The notes beneath the pieces are model-generated. The model was not told where the DNA came from. It did no database searches and saw nothing but the letters and a program-made list of their open reading frames with translations. A DNA stretch of 64,000 nt from Gaeumannomyces sp. JS-464 (lineage: Eukaryota > Ascomycota > Sordariomycetes > Magnaporthales > Magnaporthaceae), in contig NGZR01000003.1 of NCBI GenBank assembly GCA_002197995.1, forward strand, positions 1,240,001-1,304,000. The letters are read 5' to 3'. The translations under genes and the position numbers were made by a program. Below, one piece after another: positions 23,001 through 33,242 of this stretch. The first letter of the stretch is position 1, and every line of letters starts with the position of its first letter.

Positions 23001-26000
23001 CAGCATCCAAAAGTGGTAGCATTATCCCAACGGCCACCATCACGCCTCCTCGGCGTTTTGTCGCGGGGTCTAGACTGGGCCCGAACCGGACCATCGCGGG
23101 GCAACAAGGCTCTCGGGTGCCATTAGCCCAGCAGGGCCCAAGGCGTGCACCCAGCGAGCGGCGCAGGGCGTCGGAGTCAGGCCAGGAGTGGATGGGTCCC
23201 TCCCCTCCTTGCCTCCAGTTTGGGACTTGGGCTGTCATTGTCATGATGGCTGGCTCGCTGGCTAGGTGCACAGTGCCGGCAAGTGAAATCTCGCGTCGGC
23301 GGTAGATGGATGCAATTGATCTTTTTTCGTCGCCCGTCGGTCCCCGCTAAAAGCAAGCAAAATGGAAATCATCCATCATTTTCATTTCCCGTCTACACGC
23401 CCCTCCCCGCCTCGTTGTGTGCCGTTTTCTTCCCCATGCACCCGCACTCCAATCGGCCGCTTTTTTTTTTTTTTTGGTCAGCCCCCAAACGGAATGGAAG
23501 GGGCCTTGGAAGTCTGGGCAATCCATTGTCACCCTTCGTCTGGCGCTCCCTCCCTTTCCGGTATCGTCTCCCACCAGCCAGACTGGCCATGCAGCGCCGC
23601 TCGGCCCATTGCACTTTCGGGGCTTTCCCTACCCATTATTTGATCTAGTTTTCCCTCATCTCAAATTAAAATAGATCGTCACCATAGGCCCTCTGACGTT
23701 GCCCCCGCCACCGCACGCAGCCCTTCGGTACGAGACCCGGATGAGGGAACCTGGTGGCCGAGAAACTTGGTGGCCTGTTTGGAGCCGAACCTGGTCATCA
23801 GCACCAGTGCGGGTGCCTGCTCCGTCGCTCCAGCGGTGATACGTATCTCGATCGTCCTGTGGGAGCAGCGGGAGGCCATCCGCTGACTTGGAGCACGCCC
23901 AGGTCGTCTGTGGTTTTTCCTTATCGTCATTTTCTCCGTGTCTTTGTTTGTGCCCCAGCCCAGCTGAAGACAACGCAAACGGCGCCGGCCCCGGAGTCGA
24001 CGCCCCTTCACCCTTTGAGCCTGTGCAAACCACCCACTAAAAACCCGTCTTTTCCATGGTTTCAAGCAGGCCCAGAGAGCCTGTCGATCGGAGCACGCGC
24101 TGCGTCCACTGCGAAGAATGACTGAGTGCACCCACGCTTTGCTCCATACCTCCATCGCGCACACACCACACACACACACCCAACTTGCACCACACAGGCA
24201 TGCACACACACATCATGTCACAGTGCGGCGTGAAAGCGAGAAGGTCGGAGGCACTATCACCTTGGCGCCCGCCTTTCCCTCTGTCCCTTTCGAACTGCAT
24301 ACTCAGCTCGCCGCCGCTGGACGCGTGGGCGTACTGTAAAGTGGCGTCCGCCCCTCTCGATTGGCTGGTCTATCCCTACCCGGCCTTGCAGCTCGCTGCG
24401 GGCCATTTTGACGCAAGGGTCTGTTCGTATGTGCTGTATCAAATCGATAGGTAGACAACCCACCTACTCGGTCGGTCTATCGGTCGGTCGACTGGCGACG
24501 GGACCCTCCCTGACACCTCCTTGTACCTCGGGCGTGTGAAACAGCCTCGGAAGCTCAGCGCCGACTTTCCCACGCCGCCTGCACAGTTTCTCGCCACGGC
24601 ACGATTCTAATCCTGTCGGGCAAGTCACTCGTGTGCAGATCGCGAAAGAGCCGGGCGGGCTGTAGCCATCGTGCCATCTTGTAACTTGTCCGCCTAGGAG
24701 AATAGGGGGGAACAAACGCAGGGTCCCAAAGCCCGGTCACACATCCTCCATCCCACCCCGCATTAGCAGCATCCCTTGGGCGAAAGAAGAAGGGACGGGC
24801 TGCTGACATCAGCACATGGTTTCATGCAGTCTTCTGGGCCGTCGTTTCCACCGCAAACCACGACTGGCCTGGCTTGGCACCTTGGATGACGCCGCCTCTT
24901 CCTCCCATCGTTATTTGATTGTTGCATCCTGTCAGCTGAAGATCGGCACCGATCTAGTGCTCCTAGTTTTGTCGAGAGGGAAAAAAAAAAAGCGACCATG
25001 GCTGAGTCAAAGGAGCCCTCACCCAACCTCCAAGTTGGCTCTAGCAGCACGGCTAGCTAGGAGCTGGGCCTCCGCAAACACTCTTGGCGCGCCTAAGCCC
25101 CTCCCTCTCCTGGTTCGTCAAGGAAGCCGCTCCTTCGATTGGAAGACCCCCCTCCGCTCGCTGACGCCGACCGACCGCGTGCGGGGGCCAGACCACTGTT
25201 TGCCTATACGATGCAGGCATGCCGCATGCCAAATAGCAGGGTTTGATGAAAATGAAGCCTAACTTGCCGCATCGGACCTGGTAGCTCGGGGGAAAAAAGC
25301 TGGAGCCCAGGCGGCAAAGCATCAAGGAATCAAGGCAACACGCACATGTCCATTGAGCCCCTCAAGCTCTCGTAACGGCCATCCCAGAGGTTAGTCCGGA
25401 ACGCCGTTCATCTCCATTGCCACGTCTCTGTAGGGCCGTCGGCTTCGAATGTGATATGCCAAGTCGCCAAACCGGGGAAACCCACTGGTGAGCTGAAGCA
25501 TGGTTGTGCGAAATGGTAGTAATCACGCTCTTGGTAGTTACCATCTACTAGAGTCGATCCGAGCATTTAGACTCTCCTGCTGGCTCACAGGTTTAAGCAA
25601 ACGACAATGTAACAACTCCAAGCTATTAGAGTTCAAGATGTCACATTGGCAAGCCCTTCCGCATGCATGTGTTGATCGGACCAGCAGCTGGTATGGTTCA
25701 GTGAAAGGCACTTATATTGTACGAGACCACGCGTGTAAGCGCATGCAGACTGCTTGCTTTGAGTTGGAATAGAATACTTCCTGTTGTTGTCAGGATTCTC
25801 GGCTTGGATAGTTACGTTCGTTGGCATATGCGGCCGAGTTGCTTGAGCCTCGGCCATCGCAGGAGCCAAAGGGTTAATCAGGAAGCCTTCGATGTTGTAA
25901 GCTCTTCTTAACCTACTATCAGACTGTCCATTCCGTCCAGCATCATCATCAAGGACTGGTTGAAGTTGTATAGAAAAGGCTGGTATCGTTGTGGGTGCTA

Positions 26001-26531
26001 AAGAAGATCTCACTCACAGTTGAACCCGCTGGGGTGTCAGTCACTGAAAGTTCAATGAGACTATAGAGGAAGGAGGGCGACTTCCTTGAGGCTCGGGACA
26101 ATTGAATTCAGTCCTGAAGCCCACCTGCCTCGGACGCGGTTCTGACTGCCGCGTGGAGCTCATAGAAGTTGTGCTGCGGTGATTGAAACTGCCCCAGATA
26201 GTCCCGAATACTTCCATCATTACTTTGAAGAGCCATCGTATTATCCTCTCCAAGATACGTAACGTCTAGGGATCGTCCTTCTAGGCGCGTAAACCCGCAA
26301 AGATATCGTCGGTGGCGGCCCCGTGCGTGTTACCCGGCCAAGACGCCGCGCCACTCTGCAAATAAGCAGGGGGGAAGGGATTAGACGACCACGCAGCACA
26401 GCCACAACGGCAGCGACTGGATACCCGTTTACGAGAAAAAACCAGCCTCAATCCCACACACGCCTCCCCGAAATCAGCGTCAGCACAAATCGCGTCGGGG
26501 TCCCGAGTGCACGCCCTGGGGATCTGGAAAG
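20001..26531. other. Gene desert, right part, up to the Zn2Cys6 regulator
   Basis: Again no supportable gene. The stretch contains a CAGG tetranucleotide array (20935-20984), AAAAT-type and AAAAG-type repeats (21370-21400, 21640-21680), a T15 run (23461-23475) and repeated GGTC units (24468-24492). The frames at 25633-26013 and 26041-26253 (minus) are open but have no recognisable motif. The right end is the promoter of the + strand regulator that starts at 26532. Confidence 0.5.
20935..20984. repeat. (CAGG)n microsatellite
   Basis: About twelve CAGG units interrupted once by a three-base unit. Similar CTGG tracts occur at about 14800 and 20840, so the same tetranucleotide recurs through the desert. 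Confidence 0.9.
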
Positions 26532-28416
26532 ATGCTGAAGAGGAAGTCGCACAGCAAATCGCGCAAAGGGTGTGTGAATTGCAAGCGGCGGCACGTTAAG
26601 GTACGTGAATAAATTAGGTAGACGGTGAGTGGGTGGGTGGGTGGTGGGAGGTGTCAGTGCTTTCTCGATGGTGGCGACTTTGGCTGGCTAGGCCGATGGC
26701 CTGGGAAGCGGAGGCCCCCTTCGCGATCCCCTCTTCCTGGCTGGGCATATATCCCCGCTCTCCTGCACGTGCTAACAAAACAACAAATCGCCCAAAAAAA
26801 AGTGCGATGAGCAAGGACCGCCGTGTCTGAACTGTGTGGTGCGGGAGACCACGAGCACCTGCATCTACACCCAGTCATCCCAGAACTCCCTCACGGCCGT
26901 CAGTTCAAGAGGGCAGGATGCGGCGGCAGGCCGAAGGGGCGGTAGCGACCAAGCCGCGCCCACAGGCTCCGCGTCTCCCTCCAGGAGCAGGTCGCCGGTG
27001 CCCGAGTCGTCGGCCGCTGAGCAGCCGGAGGTGGCGGCTGCGCAGGCTGCACCCGCCGAGGACGAGGTCGGCAGGCTGCTGGACCTGGAGCTGATGCACC
27101 GCTGGTCGACCGTGACGTACAAGGCGCTGATCTCGGTGCCCAACGACGAGAACTACCTGCAGGTCGTGATACCCATCGAGGCGCTCAAGTGCGGCTACCT
27201 CCTCAACGCGCTGCTGGCGGTCACGGCGCTCGAAAAGGTCATGACCGAGTCGTCCTCAGAGGAGGAGGGGGACGGCCCCGACAGCAGCAGCATGGCGGCC
27301 ACGGGCAACAGCCGGCGCATCCGGGCCAGCAACAAGCGGTACATCCGCGCGTCCATCGAGTACTACGACCGCTCCATCAACGCGTTCCGCTCGGCGCTGC
27401 CCACCGTCGGGCCCGAGAACCACCACATGCTGTACTTCGCCTCGATCCTCGCCGCCATCGTACACCTGCTGATGCCGCAGTGCCTACGCGGGCTCTGGGC
27501 AGACGGCGGCGGGCCCGACGGCGGCGAGGCCGTGGGCGCGCACGGCGGCGTGGGGCTGGGCCAGGACCCGGCGCCGCACAGCGCCATCGCGCACGTGCTG
27601 TCGCTGTTCGAGCTGCTCAACGGCACCGGTAGCATCGTCAGCGTCAACTGGGGCTGGCTGATGGCCAGCCCCGCGGGGCCGTCCATCGCCCAGGCTTTGG
27701 CGCACGGCCAGCCCGACGTGAACAAGCTGGACCCGGACACGGCCGCGGCCCTCGACAGGCTCATGGTCCTGGCCGCCGCCACGGGCCCGCCGGTCGCGGA
27801 CGAGGGTGGTGGCGGCGGCGGCGGCGACGGCGACGGCGAGGAGGCAGCGGCGGACCCGCGCGGGCGCGACAGGCAGCTGATCGCGCCGGCCGAGCCGCTC
27901 ATCACAAAGGCCGACTACTCGGTCCTGCTCGACGGCAGCGTTAAAGTCCTGCCGGCGCCCGCGAACCCGAGCGACATCACCCCCGCGTACCAGGCGGAGC
28001 GGCGCGGCGAGTCGGCGCGGACGGCGGCCGAAATACGGCGCGACATGTATAAAAACACCGTTTTCTACCTGCGCATGTCCTTCGCGGACGCGGCGCGGGC
28101 CGTGTACAAGTTCTCGGGCGTCGGCTTCCCCATGCTGGGCCGCCACGAGTTCGCGGCGGCCGTGGCGCGCCGCGAGCCGCTCGCGCTGCTCCTCGTCGCC
28201 TTCTGGGGCGTCCTCATGGGCCACGAGAGCAACGCGGCCTGGTGGACGGGCTCGTCGGGCGGCTGGTCCATCGGCCGCGACCTCGTGGCCGAGATCTCCG
28301 AGGCCCTGGTCCTGCTCGAGATGCGCGGCAGGCTGGGCGACGGCTTCGCCGCCATGCCCGAGTGGCGCGCCAGCGTCTCGTGGGCCAGGACGCAGGTCGG
28401 CTTGACGGCGCTGTAG
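26532..28416 (+). CDS. Zn(II)2Cys6 transcription factor, possibly Upc2-like
   Basis: Exon 1 (26532-26600) and exon 2 (26803-28416) join in phase 0 across a 202-base GTACGT...AAG intron with a GCTAAC branch site at 26771. The splice falls inside the zinc cluster: KGCVNCKRRHVK from exon 1 meets CDEQGPPCLNC from exon 2, giving the six cysteines of a fungal binuclear cluster with basic residues before it. Total 560 residues. The middle part, from LLDLELMHRWSTVTYKAL (about residue 110), resembles the regulatory domain of fungal C6 proteins of the Upc2 type. Long G/A/E-rich inserts (near 27240-27300 and 27800-27860) are low complexity. Acts in the nucleus as a DNA-binding regulator; target genes are not evident. 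It is followed by the nitroreductase and secreted-protein genes, which could be targets only by proximity. Confidence 0.85.
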
Positions 28417-28599
28417 CGGGGAGGAGGAGGCCGGGGCCGTGCTTTGTTAACAGTGTTCGTACTGGGGATATTCATGCCCGTAATGATTCTTGAAAAATTG
28501 ATACCCAATCCAGAACGAGAGTCCTGATCGTGCTCAGGAGGGATAGTGCGTGGCCGCAAAATAAGAGATTACGAACCCATCGCCAACATCCCCATCACC
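28417..28599. other. Short intergenic stretch
   Basis: Downstream of the regulator gene. No recognisable signal beyond ordinary sequence. Confidence 0.4.
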
Positions 28600-28908
28600 C
28601 TAGCTGGTACGGGCGGCCATGTGTCGAAATCTGTCGGGTTCGCCTCGGCGTCTTCTGATCGCCTCCTTCTCGAGAAGCATATCACTAAAGGCCGCGCCTA
28701 GCCTACTCGGGCCTAGCCCAAGCCACCTGTCTGCACGAATGCACCCATTTATCTCGGGCGGTACTGGGTTGGTCACAGCCTCAGCTCCAAAACTCCCAGG
28801 CGGGCGGGCTGTGGGATCGGAGTGCGGGATAATGACCTTCACGCGCCTTCGAAGCTGTTTGAGGAGTCGTCGCGGGTCGACGTCGTCGAAGTCACCGAGG
28901 CTGAACCC
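28600..28908 (-). pseudogene. Unrecognised coding-like fragment
   Basis: A minus-strand frame of about 100 residues that looks like real protein: it contains GDFDDVDPRRLLKQLRRRV, KVIIPHSDPTARPPG, then VPPEINGCIRADRWLGLG and ends with RRRGEPDRFRHMAARTS before a stop. The first ATG is internal (about 28842 on this strand) and the frame upstream reaches a stop just before a possible CAG acceptor (about 28909), so it may be the last exon of a lost gene. I do not recognise the family. Confidence 0.35.
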
Positions 28909-29045
28909 TGGATATCAACCTAGCGCCTGACAACTATCACACGCAGCGCCAACAAAGCAAAAGCCAGCCAGTCTATTAACTCCCAAGCTACCCTAGACGG
29001 ATCCAACCACTCAAGCGCACCCTGAAGCATACCCGCTGGACCCCC
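28909..29045. other. Short intergenic stretch
   Basis: Between the coding-like fragment and the 3' end of the nitroreductase gene; no signal recognised. Confidence 0.4.
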
Positions 29046-29964
29046 CTATGCGCCAAAGAACTTGACCTTGTCCGACAGCGGCCCGCTCTCCTTGTTCTCC
29101 GGCCCGCCGACGCGGCCGCCGAAGACGAGCTGCGCGGACAGGCGCCACGTGTCGGGCAGGCCCCAGGCGCCGGCGACCTTGTCGTCGATGATGGGGTTGT
29201 AGTGCTGCAGGCTGGCGCCGAGGCCCTCGGCCTCGAGCGCGGTCCAAACGGTGTGCTGGAGCATGCCGTCCGACTGCGTGGCCCACGTGGGGAAGTGTTG
29301 CGCGTACGAGGGGATGTTCTCCTGGTAGCTGTTGATGACGGACTCGTCGACGAAGAACAGGACCTTTTTGGGTGTTGGCGTCAGTAAAAGGTTTTGTTTT
29401 TTTATTTTATTTTCATTTTGTTCTTTTTCAAAAACTGTTGTTTGGGCGCAGGACGCCTTAAAAGCCATGCGAAAAAGAACATACGGTGCCGGCGGCGGCC
29501 TTGAATCCAGTCATGCCCTCCGAGGTCTCGACCCACTTCTCGGGGGAGATGCGCGCCTTGAGCACCTCGCCGATCAGGTCCCAGAGCCTGTCGTGCTCCG
29601 CGCCGAAAAGGACGACGGCGCGGCTGCTCTGCGAGTTGAAGGCGCTGGGGACGGCCTGGATGGACTCGTTGACGATCCACTTGATCAGGTCCTGGCTGAT
29701 GGGCAGCTTCTTGTCCAGCTCGTACAGGCTCCTGCGGCTCTTGACCGCGTCCAGGAAGGCTGCCGCCATTGCTGCTGTTGTGTGGGAGGAGGAGGAGGAA
29801 GTGGTGGTGGTGGGAGAGGGTGTGATGCGCCGCTGCCGGAGCAAGTCTAGTGGGGAGCTCGCCAGGAGATGCAAAAGACCGAGTATGCTAAGGGGCAGGA
29901 CGAGGAACCAGACAAGGAGGCGGCAGCAGGTGCCCCGCGGCCTTCTTATATGCCAGGTCGCCAT
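29046..29964 (-). CDS. Nitroreductase-family protein (Frm2/Hbn1-like) with a hydrophobic N-terminal extension
   Basis: Exons 29485-29964 and 29046-29363 join in phase 0 (265 residues) across a GTATGT...AAG intron with CTGAC branch. The nitroreductase fold starts at FLDAVKSRRSLYELDKKLP and includes QAVPSAFNSQSSRAVVLFG, WVETSEGMTGFKAAAGT|VLFFVD across the splice, and WTALEAEGLGASLQHYNP near the end; this order fits the fungal Frm2-type group of FMN-dependent reductases, which lack part of the dimer arm of bacterial enzymes. An internal ATG at 29769 (AAMAAAFLDAV) corresponds to the usual family start. The extra 65 residues in front contain a hydrophobic helix (LLVWFLVLPLSILGLLHLLA) followed by a T/S run; they would make a membrane anchor if used. 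Likely role: redox reactions or stress response on nitro or quinone substrates. Confidence 0.85.
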
Positions 29965-30798
29965 GGCGCGATCGCGTGTGTTATCGGGCCAGGGCTCCCT
30001 TGCGACTACTAGGGGAAGAAAAACTCGGATGGCGGCCGAGGGAGAGACGTTGCAACGCAGTGTGACACGGACGGCCGGGGAGTTTCCGCGTCTTGAGCAA
30101 AAAGTAAAAAGGAAGGAAAAAGCCCCAGGTCAAACCGGGCAACTTCGCGAGGTTACCACGGCGGTGTCGCCAAAACACCAAGTGCATATCTGGAGACAGA
30201 GGCAGGGGAGGGACAAATAGGATTACAAAGCAGGATCACCAACCCAGCAAAAGTTTTGCGGCAGAACTGAACACCTCAAACCTGTGACCGTCGCGCTGTT
30301 CCAGGGGGCCGCGATGGGGGAGCACGCACGCCTTTTTTTTGCGTCCCGCAGTACGGGGAGTCAGGGGGCTTGTCCGTTCCGCCCCAGTCTGTTTTCCCAA
30401 AAGCGGCAGTTTCTCGTCAACTTTTTTTTCTTTTGTGGTGCGGGCGTCCGCCCAGGGTCACACCGTTTGGAAACAGCGGTTGAATCGACAGCACGAGTCG
30501 GGGCCGGGTGCCCCCCACTGCCATTCCATGGAGATGCTGCCGCTGCTCCCAGGCAGGGGTGGCGGCTCCGGCGAACAGCACGGGCGGCGAGCCATGCGTC
30601 GACGTTGGTCGCGTGGTTTGCGGCTTTGCGCTTATCTGTTCGCAATATACATACGGACTCGGAGTGCGTGGGTTTCTCGATGCGAGCGGGTGGGATAGTT
30701 TGCTCGGAGCATTCGATCAAGATGCGCGGGCTCATTGTTGATGCTGCTCAACCCGACCACAGCGCTGCCGGCCATTAACTGCGACTCGTGTGGAGCCC
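29965..30798. other. Intergenic, no supported gene
   Basis: Upstream of the nitroreductase gene. Frames at 29486-30220 (+) and 30284-30778 (+) are overlaps with or shadows of other sequence and show no known domain. Confidence 0.45.
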
Positions 30799-31283
30799 CT
30801 AGGATACATCCTCTTTCATTGGGCCCAGGCGGTTCAAAGCCGGAATATTGCGCAAAACGGAGGCCATGATGCTCAACACGGTTTGGATATCTCGACAGAG
30901 TGTGCAGTCAAATTCGGGCTCGGCTGTCGCGTCTCCAAAATTTGAAACCGAGAATGTGGGTCCCCAATTTTCTGAGCCAAGTCGTCGTCTCTCGTGCCAG
31001 TGCGTTCCACCACAAGGCTGAAGCATAACAACATTCAGCCACCACCATGGTTTTTCTCAAGCCCCAAGAGGTGGCCAACAGAGTTCCAACCCGCAGCTCC
31101 TCTCAATGGCAGCGCCACCGTAGCTGATCATGGTATTATTTGAGAGCAGGAGACACTCACGGCTGCGGGGGACAAACTTCCGTGGCTTCTCTACGCCACT
31201 AGCAAGGAGGACCGGTACAAGGAGAAAAATACACGCTTCAATCCTCACCTCAGCCATTGTTTGTGCAAACCTTGGGGCAGTTT

Positions 31284-31287
<4 letters not shown>
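30799..31287 (-). pseudogene. Possible small gene or relic of unknown family
   Basis: Two minus-strand frames, 31057-31287 and 30799-31026, are in the same phase with a single TGA between them (31057-31059). The second part has a natural-looking composition (FSVSNFGDATAEPEFDCTLC, then RDIQTVLSIMASVLRNIPAL) and ends at 30799. A GTGAGG donor follows the ATGGCTGAG near 31258, so a spliced model is also possible. I recognise no family; it may be a decayed gene or chance. Confidence 0.25.

Positions 31288-31316
<29 letters not shown>
31286..31316. repeat. Poly-A run (A31)
   Basis: An uninterrupted run of about 31 A just upstream of the promoter of the secreted-protein gene. Possibly a nucleosome-excluding tract; no retroelement was recognised next to it. 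Confidence 0.9.
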
Positions 31317-31319
<3 letters not shown>

Positions 31320-31407
31320 CTGGAGGCTACCAAGCTTTTCCTCGAGTGATCGGAGTAACCTTCCTCGAGCGCTTGGAAGCCACAGGCGGTGGTTATCACT
31401 CGGCAGA

Positions 31408-31413
31408 TATATA
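31408..31413 (+). promoter_or_regulatory. TATA box of the secreted-protein gene
   Basis: TATATA in the context GCAGATATATAGGCG, about 180 bases before the ATG at 31590, followed by a C/T-rich leader and a CAACAACAACAAC stretch at 31504-31516, typical of an efficient fungal 5' UTR. Confidence 0.55.
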
Positions 31414-31589
31414 GGCGCTCGCCCTCTGCTCTGAAATTAGGCTGCTGCTCTTCTTCGCTCATCCCTCAGAGTAGTTCTATCAAACTCCTCCTTGGCACTA
31501 ACTGACAACAACAACAACCCCCTACTGCCAAAACCGCTATCCCCGACGCACTCGCCTACCCCGACCACACCTCCTCTATCGTCGGAACA

Positions 31590-32521
31590 ATGCTCCCTTC
31601 GGGGATTCGCGGCCTCGCGCTGGCCCTTCTGGCTGCCTTCCCGCTGGCAGAGGGCCGTGCTGCGTACTCGCGTCGGTCGTCAGACCCAGACCTCCTGGTC
31701 AGGCGAGGCAAAGTTCCGGATCTGTGGCCCAAGGGCAAGTGGATCACTCCCCCGGGTGACCCGCACAAGCCGGGAATCCTGCACACGGAGCTGAGGACGC
31801 AGGACTATTACCCGGACATTCCTTCGGGATGTGAGTAGTGACTTCTCCTGCCGTGGGTTGTCAGACAGCCCCCTTCTCCCGTGGGATATGCCGAGTGCTG
31901 ACCAGAACGTCGTGAGCTGTAGACATCAGGTGCGGACAGAGCTGGCAAACGGGACACCACGAGCACGTGACGGCGATTCTCAACTCGTGGCCGCTCCCTT
32001 CGGACCCGGAGTTTGGCCAAAAGTTCATGTACCTGCCGCCGCGCTCGTGCACGCGGACGGCGTGCTTCGGCACGTCGGGCGCCTACCTCTGCAACTCGCT
32101 CAACCACACCCTCATGCTCGAGACGGCCTTCAACGCCACCTGGGCCATGAAGGCCGTCAAGTACCTCCGGTCCCCGAGCGCCGAGGTTAGTGTCCGGTCT
32201 GACGTCATCTTTGGGTGCTGCGACGACGTCGGCAAGAACCCGATGAAGGCGGGCTTCTCGTCCGAGTGGCGGTCCACGGGCCCCAACGGCGTCCCCGGCT
32301 GGCTGGCCATCATCGGCTACGCCAACTGCAACGACGACCGCATCTCGCCCTACCCCGGCGGCGGGCCCGGCAAGTGGGACGGCAAGGGCAGGCCCTTCAA
32401 CGGCCGCTGCCACCAGCTCGAGCGCGGAAACTTCCCCAACACCGAGGGCGACGTCGGCGTCGACACGGGCTACCGCTACCCGCCCATTCCAGGCGGCATC
32501 AGAGTTGGTGACCCCGAATAG
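31590..32521 (+). CDS. Secreted Cys-containing protein of unknown family
   Basis: Exons 31590-31830 and 31923-32521 join in phase 1 across a GTGAGT...TAG intron (840 nt, 279 residues). The N-terminus is a clear signal peptide (LALALLAAFPLAEG). After it come a short basic stretch (LLVRRGK) that could be a processing site, then WPKGKWITPPGDPHKPGIL. Exon 2 has TGHHEHVTAILNSWPLP, sequons NHT, NAT and further possible glycosylation sites, and about eight cysteines including a CC pair (FGCCDDVGKN). GWLAIIGYANCNDD and a glycine/proline-rich GGGPGKWDGKGRPFNGRC segment precede the C-terminus. No transmembrane segment or GPI signal follows. I do not recognise the family; it is a candidate extracellular enzyme or effector. 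The gene has a TATA box and A/CAAC-rich leader, so it is probably strongly and conditionally expressed. Confidence 0.75.
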
Positions 32522-33242
32522 GCCTGGATGGCTCGGACGGCCTGGACGACGATGCTGGTCGAGACGGGGGCGCAGACTGGACGGTTGCGATGCGGGTTTG
32601 GCTTATTTACGGGATGCGGTCTTGTGTGGATTTCTGGCTTGCACAATACCTCTAGGTAGAATACCTTTAGTAATGAGACTACCTAGGTAGTCCTACAACA
32701 GCGTGGTACTGGCCGACAGCGAGACTTCTTGACATATTCCCGAGAGCCGAAGATTCCCGGAATCTGTAGTGGTACCGCATGCACGCGTTATCTTCACGCG
32801 GCGTCTTGCAAGAGTCCTGCTGGATATGCGCGAGTTGTGCGCTGCCCAAGATCAACAACATCACAAAGGGCGGGCGTTGGGAGATACGATCGTCAAGTCG
32901 CACCGCGTGGGTGCGGAGCTGCCATGCGGAGCCTATTGGAAACGGGGAAGCGCTGATTGGCCCATTGGGGGCCAACCTATCTCGCGTCCATCTGGAGACT
33001 CCGCAGGAAAAGTCCTCGCTTGGTGCTACCTAGGCGCATGTGATGGACGATAAGCGCGACCTTTAGGCGGCTCCGCGACCCCCTCGCCTCTCGAGGGCGT
33101 CCCTTTCACCTACTCCTCAAGGTCATACAACGCCACCGCCGCCGCTGCCGCCACCCCCAACGGCTTGAGCGTCTTGCGCCGCTGTCCCAGGCCATCTCCA
33201 AAGACGCACGGGGAAGGAAAATAAAACCACGTCAAGAAGAAG
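32522..33242. other. Intergenic, promoter of the second MFS gene
   Basis: About 0.7 kb between the secreted-protein gene and the second MFS gene. Frames at 32769-33053 have no known domain. Sequence just before the start is CCAC/CCGC-rich with an AAGAAGATG start context at 33238-33245. Confidence 0.45.

Noticed and set aside
27484..28224. Minus-strand frame of 246 codons
   Set aside because: Shadow of the zinc-cluster regulator gene; the sense strand has the matching domain and splice.
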